This document shows positions 7,552 to 17,470 of a DNA stretch of 64,000 nt, piece by piece. Each line of letters begins with the position of its first letter. The first letter of the stretch is position 1. A program made the translations under genes and the position numbers. Under the pieces are notes generated by a model. That model worked only from the letters and a program-made list of their open reading frames with translations. It was not told where the DNA came from and made no database searches. The DNA is taken from the NCBI RefSeq assembly GCF_008698235.1, contig NZ_PEBH01000010.1:1-64000 (forward strand), read 5' to 3'. Source of the DNA: Bifidobacterium rousetti (lineage in GTDB: Bacteria > Actinomycetota > Actinomycetes > Actinomycetales > Bifidobacteriaceae).

Positions 7552-10500
7552 ATGGGCAATTTCACGTACCTCCTGAACAACGCCGAATACGGGATGTTCG
7601 CACAGGCGTGCGTGGACGCGGAGAATGCGTTCTATCTCTCGCCGACGATCAGCGCGATGGCCACGCGCCGCGCCTTCGAACTCGCCGTCAAATGGATGTA
7701 CGCCGCGGACAGCGCGATCACGCCGCCGTACAAGGACAACCTGCAATCCCTCGTGCATGAACCCACGTTCATCCAAGCCATCGGCAACGAACAACTGTGG
7801 CAGTCCTTCCAATACATCATCAAGAACGGCAACATGGCCACCCACCGCGAGGTGAGGATCAAGCCCGAGAACACGCTCTTCGCCCTGAAGCTCCTCTTCA
7901 CGTTCACCCAATGGATCGACTACACGTACGGCAGCGATTACCGACGCCGCACCTTCGACCCGAAACAGATCCCCACCGTCACCTACACGCTCTCCGCCGA
8001 GGAGATCAAACGCAAGGAGGAGGCCGCCCGCAAGGAGTATCAGGCGCAGATCGGCGAGAAGGACGCGCACATCGAAGCCCTCGAACAGCGCGTGCGCGAG
8101 CTCTCCGAACAGCTCGCCGAGCGCAAGGCGGCCCCTCACACGACACAGGAGCCCGAGCCGTCGATCGACCTCAACGAGTACGAGACGCGAGTGCAGTTCA
8201 TCGACCAGGACCTCGCCCGCGTCGGATGGGACATGGATCGCGACGTCATCCGCGAACGTCCCGTCAACGACATGGACGGAGAGCCCGGCAAGACCGGAAG
8301 AATCGACTACCTGCTCAACGGACGCAACGGTAAGCCCCTCGCCATCATCGAGGCGAAACGCACCTCGCGGGACGTGCGGGAAGGACTCACCCAGGCGCTC
8401 CGGTACGCCGACTGCATCGAACGCGAATATGGCGACCGGCCGCTCGTGTTCCTCTCCAACGGCTATCAGACCCAATACGTGGCCGGCGCCCATGGCAACC
8501 CGAGGCCCGTCGGCGGGGTGTTCTCCCGCGCCGATATGGAACGCATCATGCAACGCCGTAAGAGGGAAACACGACCCTCCACTGTCCCCGTCGACCTGAA
8601 CATCGCAGGCAAAGGGCGTCCCTACCAGATCGAAGCCATCAGGGCGATATGCGACACGATCGAGCAGGGACAGCGTCGCGCCCTGCTCGTCATGGCCACC
8701 GGCACCGGCAAGACCCGCGTCTCGGCGGCGCTCACCGACGTGCTGATGAGAGCGAACCTCGTCACCAATGTGCTGTTCCTCGCCGACCGCGTCACCCTCG
8801 TCGAACAGGCCGCAAACGACTACGGCGAATACCTGCCCAACCAGTCGCTGTGCAACATGTGCGGCAAGAAACGCGACCTCACCGCACCCATCGTGTTCTC
8901 CACCTACCAGACCATGGTCAACGCCATCGATGCACAGACCGACGAAAACGGGCGCCAGGTCTTCTCTCCGGCACACTTCGACCTCATCATCGTGGACGAG
9001 GCGCACCGGTCCATCTTCAACAAGTTCCGCGTCATCTTCGACTATTTCGACGCGCTCGTCGTCGGACTCACCGCCACGCCGCGAGACGAGGTGGACCGCA
9101 ACACCTACGAGTTCTTCCACGTCGAGAACGGGGTACCCACCTACGTGTACGAGTACGAGCAGGCCCTGAAGGACGGCGTGCTCGTGCCGTACCACAACAT
9201 CGAGGCGTCCACGAAGTTCATGGACGACGGCATCGTGTACGACGATCTTCCAGATGACGAGAAACGACGCTACGAGGAGGATTTCGGCGAGAAGGAGCTC
9301 GGACTTGCGCCCGACGGTCGGGACATTGGCGAGGACGGTGAAGACGAAGAGGGCTGGAAGCGTGACGTGCCCGACCATGTGGACGCCGATGCGCTCAACC
9401 GGTTCGTGATGAACCCTTCCACCGTGGACGCCGTGCTTGATGATCTCGAGACCAACGGCATCAAGACGGCCGGCGGGGAACGTCTCGGCAAGACCGTCAT
9501 CTTCGCCGTCAATCAGGCGCACGCCCACTACATCGTGCAACGGTTCGGCGAACGGTGGCCGAAACTCGCGGCTCAGGGATACATCGCCGCGGTCGTGCAT
9601 GGCGACGACCATTCCCACCGTCTCATCAAAGATTTCAAACGCAAGCCCATGCCGGTCATCACCGTGTCCGTCGACATGATGGACACCGGCGTCGATGTAC
9701 CTGAAATCGTCAATCTCGTCTTCTTCAAGAAGGTCCGTTCCAAGATCAAGTTCCTGCAGATGGTCGGCCGCGGCACGCGCCGTTGCGATGGCCTCGACTG
9801 CGTGGACGGCATCGACGGCGAATACGTGGATAAGCGTCGTTTCATCATCTTCGACTACTGCTCGAACTTCGCCTTCTTCCGCACCAACCCCAATACCGTC
9901 GACGTCAGCCCAGCCGGGTCGCTGAGCGAAGCTGTGTTCGCGCGCAAGGCGTCGATCGCGAGGACGCTCCAATCGGCGCCATACGCCGAAGACGCGGACC
10001 TGCGCGCATGGCGTCGGGAACTCGCCGATGACCTCCACGCCCGCGTGGCCGAACTCAACGACGCGACCGCGGCCGTACGGCTCAGGCGGGCCGCCGTCGA
10101 ACCGTTCCGCGAACGGTCGCGATTCGATGTGATCAGCGAACTCGATCTGCATACGCTCACCGAGGATGTGGCGCCGCTCGTCCGCTACGACGAGTCCGAT
10201 GAGGATGCGCTGCGCTTCGACTCGCTCATCTACGGCCTCATGCTCACGCGGATCAAGGACGGGTCCTCGAAGCGGAACTCCCGCTTCTTTGCCAGTCGCA
10301 TACGCCGTTCCGTCTCCAGACTGAACGACCGCATGACCCTGGACCCGGTGCTGGAGCAGCGTGAACTCATCGAACACATCTCCTCCGACTCCGGGTATCT
10401 CATCGGAGCGGACCTCAAGGAGTTGGAACGCATCCGCGTCGCCCTGCGCGGACTCATCCGGTACACCGCCGGGGAAGGAGGACGACGCCTCATCATCACC

Positions 10501-11031
10501 GACCTGTCCGACCCCGTGACATGGCGAACGGAAGGTGAACCGTTCGACATGAGCGAGCACTACGAGGACTACAAGCTCAAGGTCAACCGCTACATCAACG
10601 AGCATCTCAACGAAGGGGTGATCGGCAAGATCCACCGCAACGAGCCGATCACGGCGGACGACTACGGCGATCTCCAGCACATCTTCGTCGAATACCTCGG
10701 CACGCGTGAGGACTACAAGGCCACCTATGCGGACAGCCCGTTCGGGCTGCTGGTGCGACGCATCGCGAAACTCGACCACAAGGCGGCCGAGGAGGCGTTC
10801 GCCGACTTCATCAACAAGCATCCGCTGAACCCCCAGCAGACCGCGTTCCTACACATGGTCGTCGCCTACATCGAAGCCAACGGGTATCTCGATCCAAGCG
10901 ACCTCGGCAAACCTCGCTTCAGCCGACCCCGTCCCCTCATGCAGCTGTTCCCGGGCGGGCTCGCCGGGGACCTCATCGTCTGCATCAGACGGGTCATGGA
11001 CAACGCGAAGATGCCCTCCGGCACGAAGTGA
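7552..11031 (+). CDS. hsdR: Type I restriction enzyme, nuclease/translocase subunit (HsdR)
   Basis: 1159 residues. HsdR gives the type I complex its ATP-driven DNA translocation and cleavage. Order of domains: an N-terminal DUF4145-like region (about 1-130), a coiled coil (about 150-205), the HsdR nuclease domain with a PD-(D/E)XK core (RIDYLL, then IIEAKR near residue 266), a superfamily 2 helicase with Walker A MATGTGKTR (about 380) and DEAH box VDEAHRS (about 480), motif VGRGTRR (about 743), and an EcoEI-type C-terminal domain. It is full length with no break. The DUF4145 front end is common in this HsdR branch. It stands 45 bases behind the DUF2442 gene. Confidence 0.96.
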   Translation: MGNFTYLLNNAEYGMFAQACVDAENAFYLSPTISAMATRRAFELAVKWMYAADSAITPPYKDNLQSLVHEPTFIQAIGNEQLWQSFQYIIKNGNMATHREVRIKPENTLFALKLLFTFTQWIDYTYGSDYRRRTFDPKQIPTVTYTLSAEEIKRKEEAARKEYQAQIGEKDAHIEALEQRVRELSEQLAERKAAPHTTQEPEPSIDLNEYETRVQFIDQDLARVGWDMDRDVIRERPVNDMDGEPGKTGRIDYLLNGRNGKPLAIIEAKRTSRDVREGLTQALRYADCIEREYGDRPLVFLSNGYQTQYVAGAHGNPRPVGGVFSRADMERIMQRRKRETRPSTVPVDLNIAGKGRPYQIEAIRAICDTIEQGQRRALLVMATGTGKTRVSAALTDVLMRANLVTNVLFLADRVTLVEQAANDYGEYLPNQSLCNMCGKKRDLTAPIVFSTYQTMVNAIDAQTDENGRQVFSPAHFDLIIVDEAHRSIFNKFRVIFDYFDALVVGLTATPRDEVDRNTYEFFHVENGVPTYVYEYEQALKDGVLVPYHNIEASTKFMDDGIVYDDLPDDEKRRYEEDFGEKELGLAPDGRDIGEDGEDEEGWKRDVPDHVDADALNRFVMNPSTVDAVLDDLETNGIKTAGGERLGKTVIFAVNQAHAHYIVQRFGERWPKLAAQGYIAAVVHGDDHSHRLIKDFKRKPMPVITVSVDMMDTGVDVPEIVNLVFFKKVRSKIKFLQMVGRGTRRCDGLDCVDGIDGEYVDKRRFIIFDYCSNFAFFRTNPNTVDVSPAGSLSEAVFARKASIARTLQSAPYAEDADLRAWRRELADDLHARVAELNDATAAVRLRRAAVEPFRERSRFDVISELDLHTLTEDVAPLVRYDESDEDALRFDSLIYGLMLTRIKDGSSKRNSRFFASRIRRSVSRLNDRMTLDPVLEQRELIEHISSDSGYLIGADLKELERIRVALRGLIRYTAGEGGRRLIITDLSDPVTWRTEGEPFDMSEHYEDYKLKVNRYINEHLNEGVIGKIHRNEPITADDYGDLQHIFVEYLGTREDYKATYADSPFGLLVRRIAKLDHKAAEEAFADFINKHPLNPQQTAFLHMVVAYIEANGYLDPSDLGKPRFSRPRPLMQLFPGGLAGDLIVCIRRVMDNAKMPSGTK

Positions 11032-11046
11032 CGGCAGACCCGACGG

Positions 11047-11052
11047 TATGCT
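11047..11052 (+). promoter_or_regulatory. -10 box of dnaE, probably leaderless
   Basis: TATGCT ends seven bases before the ATG at 11060. The alternative in-frame ATG at 11048 lies inside this box. The arrangement favours 11060 as the start and a leaderless mRNA. Confidence 0.5.
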
Positions 11053-11059
11053 GGAACGC

Positions 11060-14000
11060 ATGGCTGATTCGGGAAACTTCGTGCATCTGCATAATCACAC
11101 GCATTATTCGCTGCTCGACGGGGCGTCCAAGATCCCGGATCTGGCGAAGTACACGGCCGAACTGGGCATGCCGGCGGTCGCCATCACGGATCACGGCAAC
11201 ATGCATGGCGCGTACGAGATGTACACGAACTGCGTGGCCAACGGTGTCAAGCCGATCATCGGCATCGAGGCGTATGTGACGCCGGAGACCGCGCGTCAGG
11301 ACAAGTCGCGCGTGCATTGGGGCACCGAGGAGCAGCGCAGTGACGACGTCTCCGGCGGTGGTCTGATCACGCATATGACGATGTGGGCGGAGAACGACGA
11401 GGGTCTGGTGAACCTCATCAAGGCGTCGTCGGTGGCGAACCTCGAGGGCCGCGTGCAGCGTTATCCGCGTATGGACAAGGAGGTGCTCGCGACCTATTCG
11501 AAGGGCGTGATCGCCTCCTCGGGCTGCCCGTCGGGCATCATCCAGACGAGGTTGCGTCTGGGGCAGTTCGATGAGGCGTTGCGTGCGGCGGGGGAGTTCC
11601 AGGACATCTTCGGGCGTGACAACTTCTACATCGAGCTGATGGATCACAACCTGGATATCGAGAGGCAGGTCACGTCCGGTCTGCTGGACATCGCCAAGCG
11701 GCTGAACGCGCCGCTGCTGGCCACGAACGACTCGCATTACGTGCATGCGGAGGACGCGGAGGCGCAGGACGCGATGCTGTGCATCAACTCGGGTTCGCAT
11801 CTGGACGATCCGAACCGGTTCAAGTTCGACGGTACGGGCTATTACATCAAGCCGGCCGAGGAGATGCGTGAGCTGTTCCGCGAGTTCCCCGAGGCGTGCG
11901 ACAACACGATCGAGGTGGCGGAGCGGTGCAACGTGATCTTCGACGATCACGAGGACGGCGCGTTCATGCCGCAGTTCGACTGCCCGGAGGGGTGGGACGA
12001 GGCGAGCCTGTTCCTCAAGAAGGTCGAGGAGGGCCTGGAGCGCCGGTATGACGGCAACGTGCCCGAATACGTCTCCAAGCAGGCGGATTACGAGTGCGGC
12101 GTGATCTGTCAGATGCAGTTCTGCGGCTACTTCCTGGTGGTGGCGGACTACATCCAGTGGGCGAAGGACCACGGGATCATGGTGGGTCCGGGGCGTGGTT
12201 CGGCGGCAGGTTCGATGGTCGCGTACGCGATGGGCATCACCGAGCTGGACCCGTTGAAGCATGGCCTGATCTTCGAGAGGTTCCTGAACCCGGAGCGTGT
12301 GAGCTTGCCGGATATCGATGTGGACTTCGACCCGGAGGGACGTCTGCATGTGATCGACTACTGCGGCGAGAAGTACGGGCGGGACAAGGTCGCCCAGTGC
12401 GTGATCTACGGCGTGATCAAGACGAAGCAGGCGTTGAAGGACTCGGCGCGCATCATGGGCTACGAGTTCGCGATGGGCGACAAGGTCACCAAGGCGCTGC
12501 CGCCGTCGAAGAACGGCAAGGACGCGAGCCTCAAGGAGATCTTCGACCCGGAGTCGAAGCGGTATGCGGAGGCGCGTGAGTTCCGCGAGCTGTACGAGTC
12601 GGACCATGACGTGCACATGATCGTCGACAAGGCGAAGACGATCGAGGGTCTGATCCGTCAGACGGGCGTGCACGCGTGCGCGACGATCATGGGTAGCGAG
12701 CCGATCACGGACACGTCCCCGTTGTTGGAGCGTACGGACGGCACGGTGACGACCACGTTCGAGTACCATACGTGCGAGACGCTGGGGCTGGTGAAGATGG
12801 ACTTCCTCGGCCTGTCCAACTTGACGGTCATCCAGGACACGCTGAGGAACATCGAGGCGAACGGCAAGCCGGCGATCGACTACACGAAGATCCCGTTGGA
12901 CGACAAGGCCACGTACGAGCTGCTGTCGCGCGGCGACACGCTGGGCGTGTTCCAGCTGGATTCCGATGGCATGCGCAGCCTGCTCAAGATGTTGAAGCCG
13001 GATAACTTCAACGACATCTCCGCATTGATCGCCCTGTACCGTCCGGGCCCGATGTCGATGGATTCGCACACGAACTACGCCAAGCGCAAGAACGGGTTGC
13101 AGAAGATCACGCCGATCCACCCCGAGCTGGACGAGCCGTTGAGGCAGGTGCTCGACGAGACGTATGGTCTGATCATCTACCAGGAGCAGGTGCAGTCCGC
13201 GGCCCGCATCCTGGCCGGCTATTCGTTGGGCAAGGCCGACGTGCTGCGGCGTGCGATGGGCAAGAAGAAGCCGGAGGTGCTGGCCAAGGAGAAGATCCCG
13301 TTCTTCGCGGGCATGAAGGAGCACGGCTATTCCGAGGAGGCGTCGCAGGCCGTGTGGGACGTGCTGGTCCCGTTCTCCGGGTACGCGTTCAACAAGGCGC
13401 ACTCGGCCGCGTACGGCCTGATCTCCTACTGGACCGCGTATTTGAAGACCCATTATCCGGTCGAGTTCATGGCCGCGCTGTTGCAGGGTACGAAGGACAA
13501 CAAGGACAAGACCGCGCTCTATCTGGGCGAGGCGCGGCGCATGGGCATCCAGGTGCTCTCGCCGGACGTCAACGAGTCGCAGTTCGCGTACTCGGCCGTG
13601 GGCGACGTGGTGCGTTTCGGCCTGGGCGCGATCCGCAACGTGGGCGAGAAGCCGGTGGCCGACATCATCGCCGAGCGGGAGAGCCCGCGCGGCAAGTACG
13701 TGAACTTCATGGACTTCATCCGCCGCGTGCCCCTGACCGCGCTCAACAAGCGCCTCGTGGAATCGCTGATCAAGGCCGGCGCGTTCGACTCCATCGACCC
13801 CAACCGCCGCGCCCTGTTCCAGATCCACGAGGCCGCGATCGACTCGGTCGTCAGCCTCAAACGCAAGCAGGCCGAAGGCCAGTTCGACCTGTTCTCCGAC
13901 GACGAGGACGGGGGAGCGGAGGCGATGGGCGACGCGTCCGTCACCGTGCCCGACGTCGAGGACTGGGACAAGAAGACCAAGCTCAACTTCGAACGCGAGA

Positions 14001-14611
14001 TGCTCGGCCTGTACGTCTCCGACCACCCGCTCTCGGGCATGACCGCCGTACTCGCCGGACTGCGCGAGATGTCCATCGCGCATCTGATCGACCGCGCCAG
14101 GACGATGGGCGAAGGCCAGCAGGTCACCCTCGCCGGCCTCGTCACCGGCGTCGACCGGCGCGTCTCCAAGAAGGGCAACGCGTGGGCGATCGTCACCATC
14201 GAGGATCTGGAAAGCTCCATCCAGTGCATGTTCTTCGGCAAGGTGTACGAGGCCGCGGCCGCCCAGCTCGCCGTCGACCAGGTCGTGCAGATCCGCGGAC
14301 AGGTCGAGATGCGCGACGAGACCGTCTCCCTGCGCGCCACCGACATGCAGGTCCCCTCGCTCGAGGCGGAGGACGAACGGCCGTTCGTCATCACCCTGCC
14401 CGAAGTGGCGCTCGACCGGCAGCACATGATGAAACTCGGCCAGGTGCTCACCAACCACCCCGGATACTGCGAGGTCAAACTCGCGATCATGGACGAGAAG
14501 GGCAACGCGCAGGTGATGACCTTCGGCGACCGGTTCCGTGTCAAACGAGACACCTCCCTGTTCGCCGAGATCAAGATCCTCTTCGGCCCGAGCTGTCTGC
14601 CCGCCGCGTAG
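11060..14611 (+). CDS. dnaE: DNA polymerase III alpha subunit (DnaE1)
   Basis: 1183 residues from the chosen start. It is the replicative polymerase of the chromosome. The N-terminal PHP domain begins with FVHLHNHTHYSLLDGASK. The C-family core has GPGRGSAAGS (about residue 376) and the catalytic triad motif PDIDVDFDPEG (about 417-427). A helix-hairpin-helix region and an OB fold (VTLAGLVTGVDRRVS, about 1018 on) follow. Length is normal. The start at 11060 was preferred to 11048 because a -10 box covers the earlier ATG. Intact PHP metal ligands suggest intrinsic 3'-5' proofreading, as known for mycobacterial DnaE1. Confidence 0.96.
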   Translation: MADSGNFVHLHNHTHYSLLDGASKIPDLAKYTAELGMPAVAITDHGNMHGAYEMYTNCVANGVKPIIGIEAYVTPETARQDKSRVHWGTEEQRSDDVSGGGLITHMTMWAENDEGLVNLIKASSVANLEGRVQRYPRMDKEVLATYSKGVIASSGCPSGIIQTRLRLGQFDEALRAAGEFQDIFGRDNFYIELMDHNLDIERQVTSGLLDIAKRLNAPLLATNDSHYVHAEDAEAQDAMLCINSGSHLDDPNRFKFDGTGYYIKPAEEMRELFREFPEACDNTIEVAERCNVIFDDHEDGAFMPQFDCPEGWDEASLFLKKVEEGLERRYDGNVPEYVSKQADYECGVICQMQFCGYFLVVADYIQWAKDHGIMVGPGRGSAAGSMVAYAMGITELDPLKHGLIFERFLNPERVSLPDIDVDFDPEGRLHVIDYCGEKYGRDKVAQCVIYGVIKTKQALKDSARIMGYEFAMGDKVTKALPPSKNGKDASLKEIFDPESKRYAEAREFRELYESDHDVHMIVDKAKTIEGLIRQTGVHACATIMGSEPITDTSPLLERTDGTVTTTFEYHTCETLGLVKMDFLGLSNLTVIQDTLRNIEANGKPAIDYTKIPLDDKATYELLSRGDTLGVFQLDSDGMRSLLKMLKPDNFNDISALIALYRPGPMSMDSHTNYAKRKNGLQKITPIHPELDEPLRQVLDETYGLIIYQEQVQSAARILAGYSLGKADVLRRAMGKKKPEVLAKEKIPFFAGMKEHGYSEEASQAVWDVLVPFSGYAFNKAHSAAYGLISYWTAYLKTHYPVEFMAALLQGTKDNKDKTALYLGEARRMGIQVLSPDVNESQFAYSAVGDVVRFGLGAIRNVGEKPVADIIAERESPRGKYVNFMDFIRRVPLTALNKRLVESLIKAGAFDSIDPNRRALFQIHEAAIDSVVSLKRKQAEGQFDLFSDDEDGGAEAMGDASVTVPDVEDWDKKTKLNFEREMLGLYVSDHPLSGMTAVLAGLREMSIAHLIDRARTMGEGQQVTLAGLVTGVDRRVSKKGNAWAIVTIEDLESSIQCMFFGKVYEAAAAQLAVDQVVQIRGQVEMRDETVSLRATDMQVPSLEAEDERPFVITLPEVALDRQHMMKLGQVLTNHPGYCEVKLAIMDEKGNAQVMTFGDRFRVKRDTSLFAEIKILFGPSCLPAA

Positions 14612-14740
14612 CGCCGGGACAACCGGAACGGGTCATGATCCCGGTTGCAGAACGGCGTACGATGGGCCTCGAACGGTCCGGGCGAGAGAAATCGGAACCG
14701 GCCCGGACCGGCATGCAATCATGCAAGGGGAGGTCCTGTC

Positions 14741-15640
14741 ATGGCATTTGAAGCATCCGAGGAAACGACATTGCGTTCTCCGGAACTCGCGTTGAACGAC
14801 GCGAACCACACCGTCATCCCGCAGATCGGATTCGGCGTGTTCCAGATCCCGCCCGAGGACACGCAGCGCGCCGTCGAGGAGGCACTGGCGATCGGCTACC
14901 GCCACATCGACACGGCGGCCGCCTACTACAACGAGAAGGAGGTCGGCGACGCGCTCAAGGCCACCGGCATGGCCGGCAAGGTGTGGGTCACCACCAAGCT
15001 GCGCAACTGCGATCAGGGCCGCGAACCGGCGCGCATCGCACTCGAGCGCTCGCTGGAGAAGCTCGGGCTCGACCACGTCGACATGTACCTGATCCACTGG
15101 CCGTTCCCCGCCGTCGACCTGTACCGCGAGACGTGGCGTTCGCTGCTCGACCTGCGTGACGCCGGACTCATCCGCGTGCCCGGCGTGAGCAACTTCCTGC
15201 CCGAGCATCTGCAGGCCATCATCGACGACTCCGGGGCCACCCCGGCCGTCAACCAGATCGAGGTCCATCCGCGCTTCAGCCAGCCGGACAACCTCGCCTT
15301 CTGCAAGGACCACGGCATCACCGTGGAGGCGTACAGCCCGCTCGGCCACGGCTCCGACATGGGCGCCGAACCCGTGCTCGAGGCCGCCAAGGCGCACGAT
15401 GTCACGCCGGCGCAGGTCGTGCTGCGCTGGCATACGCAGGAGGGGCGCATCGTCATCCCGAAGTCGAAGCATCCCGACCGTATGAAGCAGAACCTCGAGG
15501 CGGCGTCGTTCGACCTCACGGACGCCGAGCTCGCGTCCATCGACGCGCTCCACGACCCGCACGGGAACGTGAGCGCGGACCCGGCGACGTTCGTGCAGTC
15601 CCAGTCCTGGGCCAACCAGCACTCGCGCGGCAACATCTGA
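14741..15640 (+). CDS. Aldo/keto reductase
   Basis: 299 residues, full length. An NAD(P)H-dependent cytoplasmic reductase of the AKR5-like group that reduces aldehydes and ketones, such as 2,5-diketo-gluconate or methylglyoxal. The catalytic tetrad is visible: Asp and Tyr in YRHIDTAAAYYNE, Lys in VTTKLRN and His in LIHWPFP. Cofactor-binding VIPKSKHPDRMKQN is near the C-terminus. The ATG at 14741 follows a strong GGGGAGG site. Its leader carries a 9-bp hairpin (GGTCCGGGC at 14675, GCCCGGACC at 14701). The actual substrate cannot be told from the sequence. Confidence 0.92.
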   Translation: MAFEASEETTLRSPELALNDANHTVIPQIGFGVFQIPPEDTQRAVEEALAIGYRHIDTAAAYYNEKEVGDALKATGMAGKVWVTTKLRNCDQGREPARIALERSLEKLGLDHVDMYLIHWPFPAVDLYRETWRSLLDLRDAGLIRVPGVSNFLPEHLQAIIDDSGATPAVNQIEVHPRFSQPDNLAFCKDHGITVEAYSPLGHGSDMGAEPVLEAAKAHDVTPAQVVLRWHTQEGRIVIPKSKHPDRMKQNLEAASFDLTDAELASIDALHDPHGNVSADPATFVQSQSWANQHSRGNI

Positions 15641-15655
15641 GCTCATAGTTGGGGC

Positions 15656-15736
15656 GCCGCCGTTATGTGACGATGCGCGACACACTCAAGGCCGTTCGGC
15701 CAAGCCTACGGTCGCGCATCATCACATAACGGCGGC
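15656..15736. repeat. Long hairpin element with conserved loop, copy 1
   Basis: A 26-base left arm (15656-15681) pairs with 15711-15736 at 25 of 26 positions. The 29-base loop starts ACACTCA and ends GGCCAAGCCTACG. It lies between two convergent genes and could terminate both. The arm sequences are unrelated to those of copies 2 and 3, but the loop ends are shared. Confidence 0.85.
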
Positions 15737-15797
15737 TTTAGTTTAGTGGTGAACTCACGTCACGCGATTCTGATTGAAAATCCCGTTAAGCGTCCGG

Positions 15798-16427
15798 TCA
15801 CCACGGTTTTGAGGTTTGGTTCTGCTTGGCCTTTTTGTCGAGGTTCTGTTGGGTTGAGGTGCTGGTGTCGGTGGACTGCTGGTTCGCCTTGAGAAGCTGC
15901 TCGATCTGGGCCTTCTGCTGATCGGTCAGGGCCGGGCCGTCGTCCTTGCCCTGCGACTGGTCGGTGGCGGCTCCCGAATCGCCGTTCGATGATCCGCCGG
16001 AGCCACCGGAGCTGTTCGTGCCCTGTTGCTCGGCCAGACGCTGTTTGATCAGGGCAGTGAGCTTGCGGGAGACCTCGGTGTTCGTTGCGATCGACGATCT
16101 GACGTCGGGCAGCAGGACCGCGTCGAACGCGGCGGCGTCCTCGAACTGGGCGTCGGTCTGCTGCTGGCTGGCCTCGAGCGTGGCGAGATCCGCATCCTCC
16201 TTGACCGCCGCCTTGATGTTGCGGGTCAGCGTGGCGGTCGCCTGATTGAACTGGCCGACGGCCATGAGGTTCAGGCAGGCGAATCCGCCCACGCCGAGGA
16301 CGGCCGCGGCGAGAACCGCCAGTACGATGCGCACCGGCAGGGACGCGCGGGCGCGGGGCTTCCCGCCGCCGTCCGTACGGAACTCCCGTGATGCCCGTGA
16401 TTCCCGGGATCGTGCGTGCGTGCTCAT
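15798..16427 (-). CDS. Membrane-anchored protein, last gene of MoxR/VWA operon
   Basis: 209 residues. A basic cytoplasmic N-terminus (about 1-30) precedes one membrane helix (VRIVLAVLAAAVLGVGGFAC, about 32-52). The extracytoplasmic part is alpha-helical, with a Ser/Gly-rich stretch and a Gln/Lys-rich, probably disordered tail. I recognise no family. The ATG overlaps the stop of the upstream VWA gene by four bases, so it belongs to the six-gene operon. It takes the place that a TPR or extra membrane protein holds in other MoxR/VWA clusters, but no function can be assigned. Confidence 0.8.
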   Translation of the reverse strand: MSTHARSRESRASREFRTDGGGKPRARASLPVRIVLAVLAAAVLGVGGFACLNLMAVGQFNQATATLTRNIKAAVKEDADLATLEASQQQTDAQFEDAAAFDAVLLPDVRSSIATNTEVSRKLTALIKQRLAEQQGTNSSGGSGGSSNGDSGAATDQSQGKDDGPALTDQQKAQIEQLLKANQQSTDTSTSTQQNLDKKAKQNQTSKPW

Positions 16428-17470
16428 ATCAGCCTCCTCGACAGAACCAGTTGCGCGCCGAACTCCCACGTCAGCAGCACGGCCATCACGATGGCCAGCG
16501 GCCAGACGACCGGGGCGGTGCGCGTACGGGATTTGACGGTCTGCGTGAGACGCCACGCCTTGGACGCCTTGGACGATATGGCGTCCTTGGTCGTGTTCGT
16601 GGCGTCCATCGCCAGATACGTGCCGCTCATCTCGTCGGCGATGTCCTTGAGGTTCTGCTCGTCCATCTTCGAGATGCCCGGCTGGCCGGTGTCCGGGTCG
16701 GTGACCCACTCCTGGCTGTTCTGGCCGTTCTGCGCGGTCCCGTCGGTCACGCCGTCGGCGATCCTCGGGATGCGTCCGCCGGCGGTCGAGCCGACGCCCA
16801 CGGTGAACGCGTCGGTCAGATAGCCACGCAGCGTGGAGAAGGTGCGCCTCGTCCTGGCGGAGGTCTGCTCGCCATCGGTGATGACGTACAGCACGATCGC
16901 GTCGTCGGGATGCCGGTCGCGGGTCTCCTTCAGCGTCGAGACCAGCTGGTCGAGCGGCGCGTCCAGCGACGAGCCGGACGACACGCTCGTCGCCTCGGGC
17001 GTGAGCGTCGCCGCCCAGTTGCGGATCGCCGGGGCGTCCGGCGTGAGCGGCACGTCCAGCGTGCCGGAGGCGCCGAACCGCATCGCGGCGAAACTCGCGT
17101 CCGGGTACAGTCCGGTCAGATCGTCGACGGCCTTGCGGGCCGCGTCCAGACGGGTGATGGTCTCGTCGGAGCCGTATTTCGCGTCCGCGACCGCCATCGA
17201 ACCGGTCACGTCGACCGCCACGATCACATCCGTGGCGTTGACCGCGCGGGACGTGGTCGTCGACACCACCGACGGCGTCAGCACCATCAGCGCGGCCGTC
17301 ACGCACATCAGCACGCGTCGCACGCACGCCGCGACCGTCTCGTCGCCGGCGGCTCCGCGCGCATGACGCACGATGCCGATCACGGCGAACACCAGCAGGA
17401 CGGCGGCGACGAGCCCGCCGGCGATCCACCCGAGCGCGGGGGAGAGGGTCAAGGAACCAACATCGTTCAT
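16424..17470 (-). CDS. VWA-domain membrane protein
   Basis: 348 residues. A helix near the N-terminus (about 14-32) and one near residues 50-68 are followed by a von Willebrand factor A domain from about residue 78, with the metal site DVTGSM, a later T in the SLDAPLD region and DGEQTS. A C-terminal helix (VVWPLAIVMAVLLTWEF) ends the protein. The layout resembles BatA/BatB. VWA proteins of MoxR clusters are thought to act with the AAA+ partner in folding or metal insertion of targets. It overlaps its neighbours on both sides by four bases. The metal motif uses Thr in place of the first Ser. Confidence 0.9.
   Translation of the reverse strand: MNDVGSLTLSPALGWIAGGLVAAVLLVFAVIGIVRHARGAAGDETVAACVRRVLMCVTAALMVLTPSVVSTTTSRAVNATDVIVAVDVTGSMAVADAKYGSDETITRLDAARKAVDDLTGLYPDASFAAMRFGASGTLDVPLTPDAPAIRNWAATLTPEATSVSSGSSLDAPLDQLVSTLKETRDRHPDDAIVLYVITDGEQTSARTRRTFSTLRGYLTDAFTVGVGSTAGGRIPRIADGVTDGTAQNGQNSQEWVTDPDTGQPGISKMDEQNLKDIADEMSGTYLAMDATNTTKDAISSKASKAWRLTQTVKSRTRTAPVVWPLAIVMAVLLTWEFGAQLVLSRRLI

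Noticed and set aside
7141..10821. 1226-codon open frame antisense to hsdR
   Set aside because: Shadow of hsdR; no ribosome site or known domain.
10994..14458. 1154-codon open frame antisense to dnaE
   Set aside because: Shadow of dnaE; composition rich in Arg, Leu, His and Val typical of reversed GC-rich genes.
14612..14740. Riboswitch in the leader of the aldo/keto reductase gene
   Set aside because: Only one 9-bp hairpin is seen; no known aptamer pattern.
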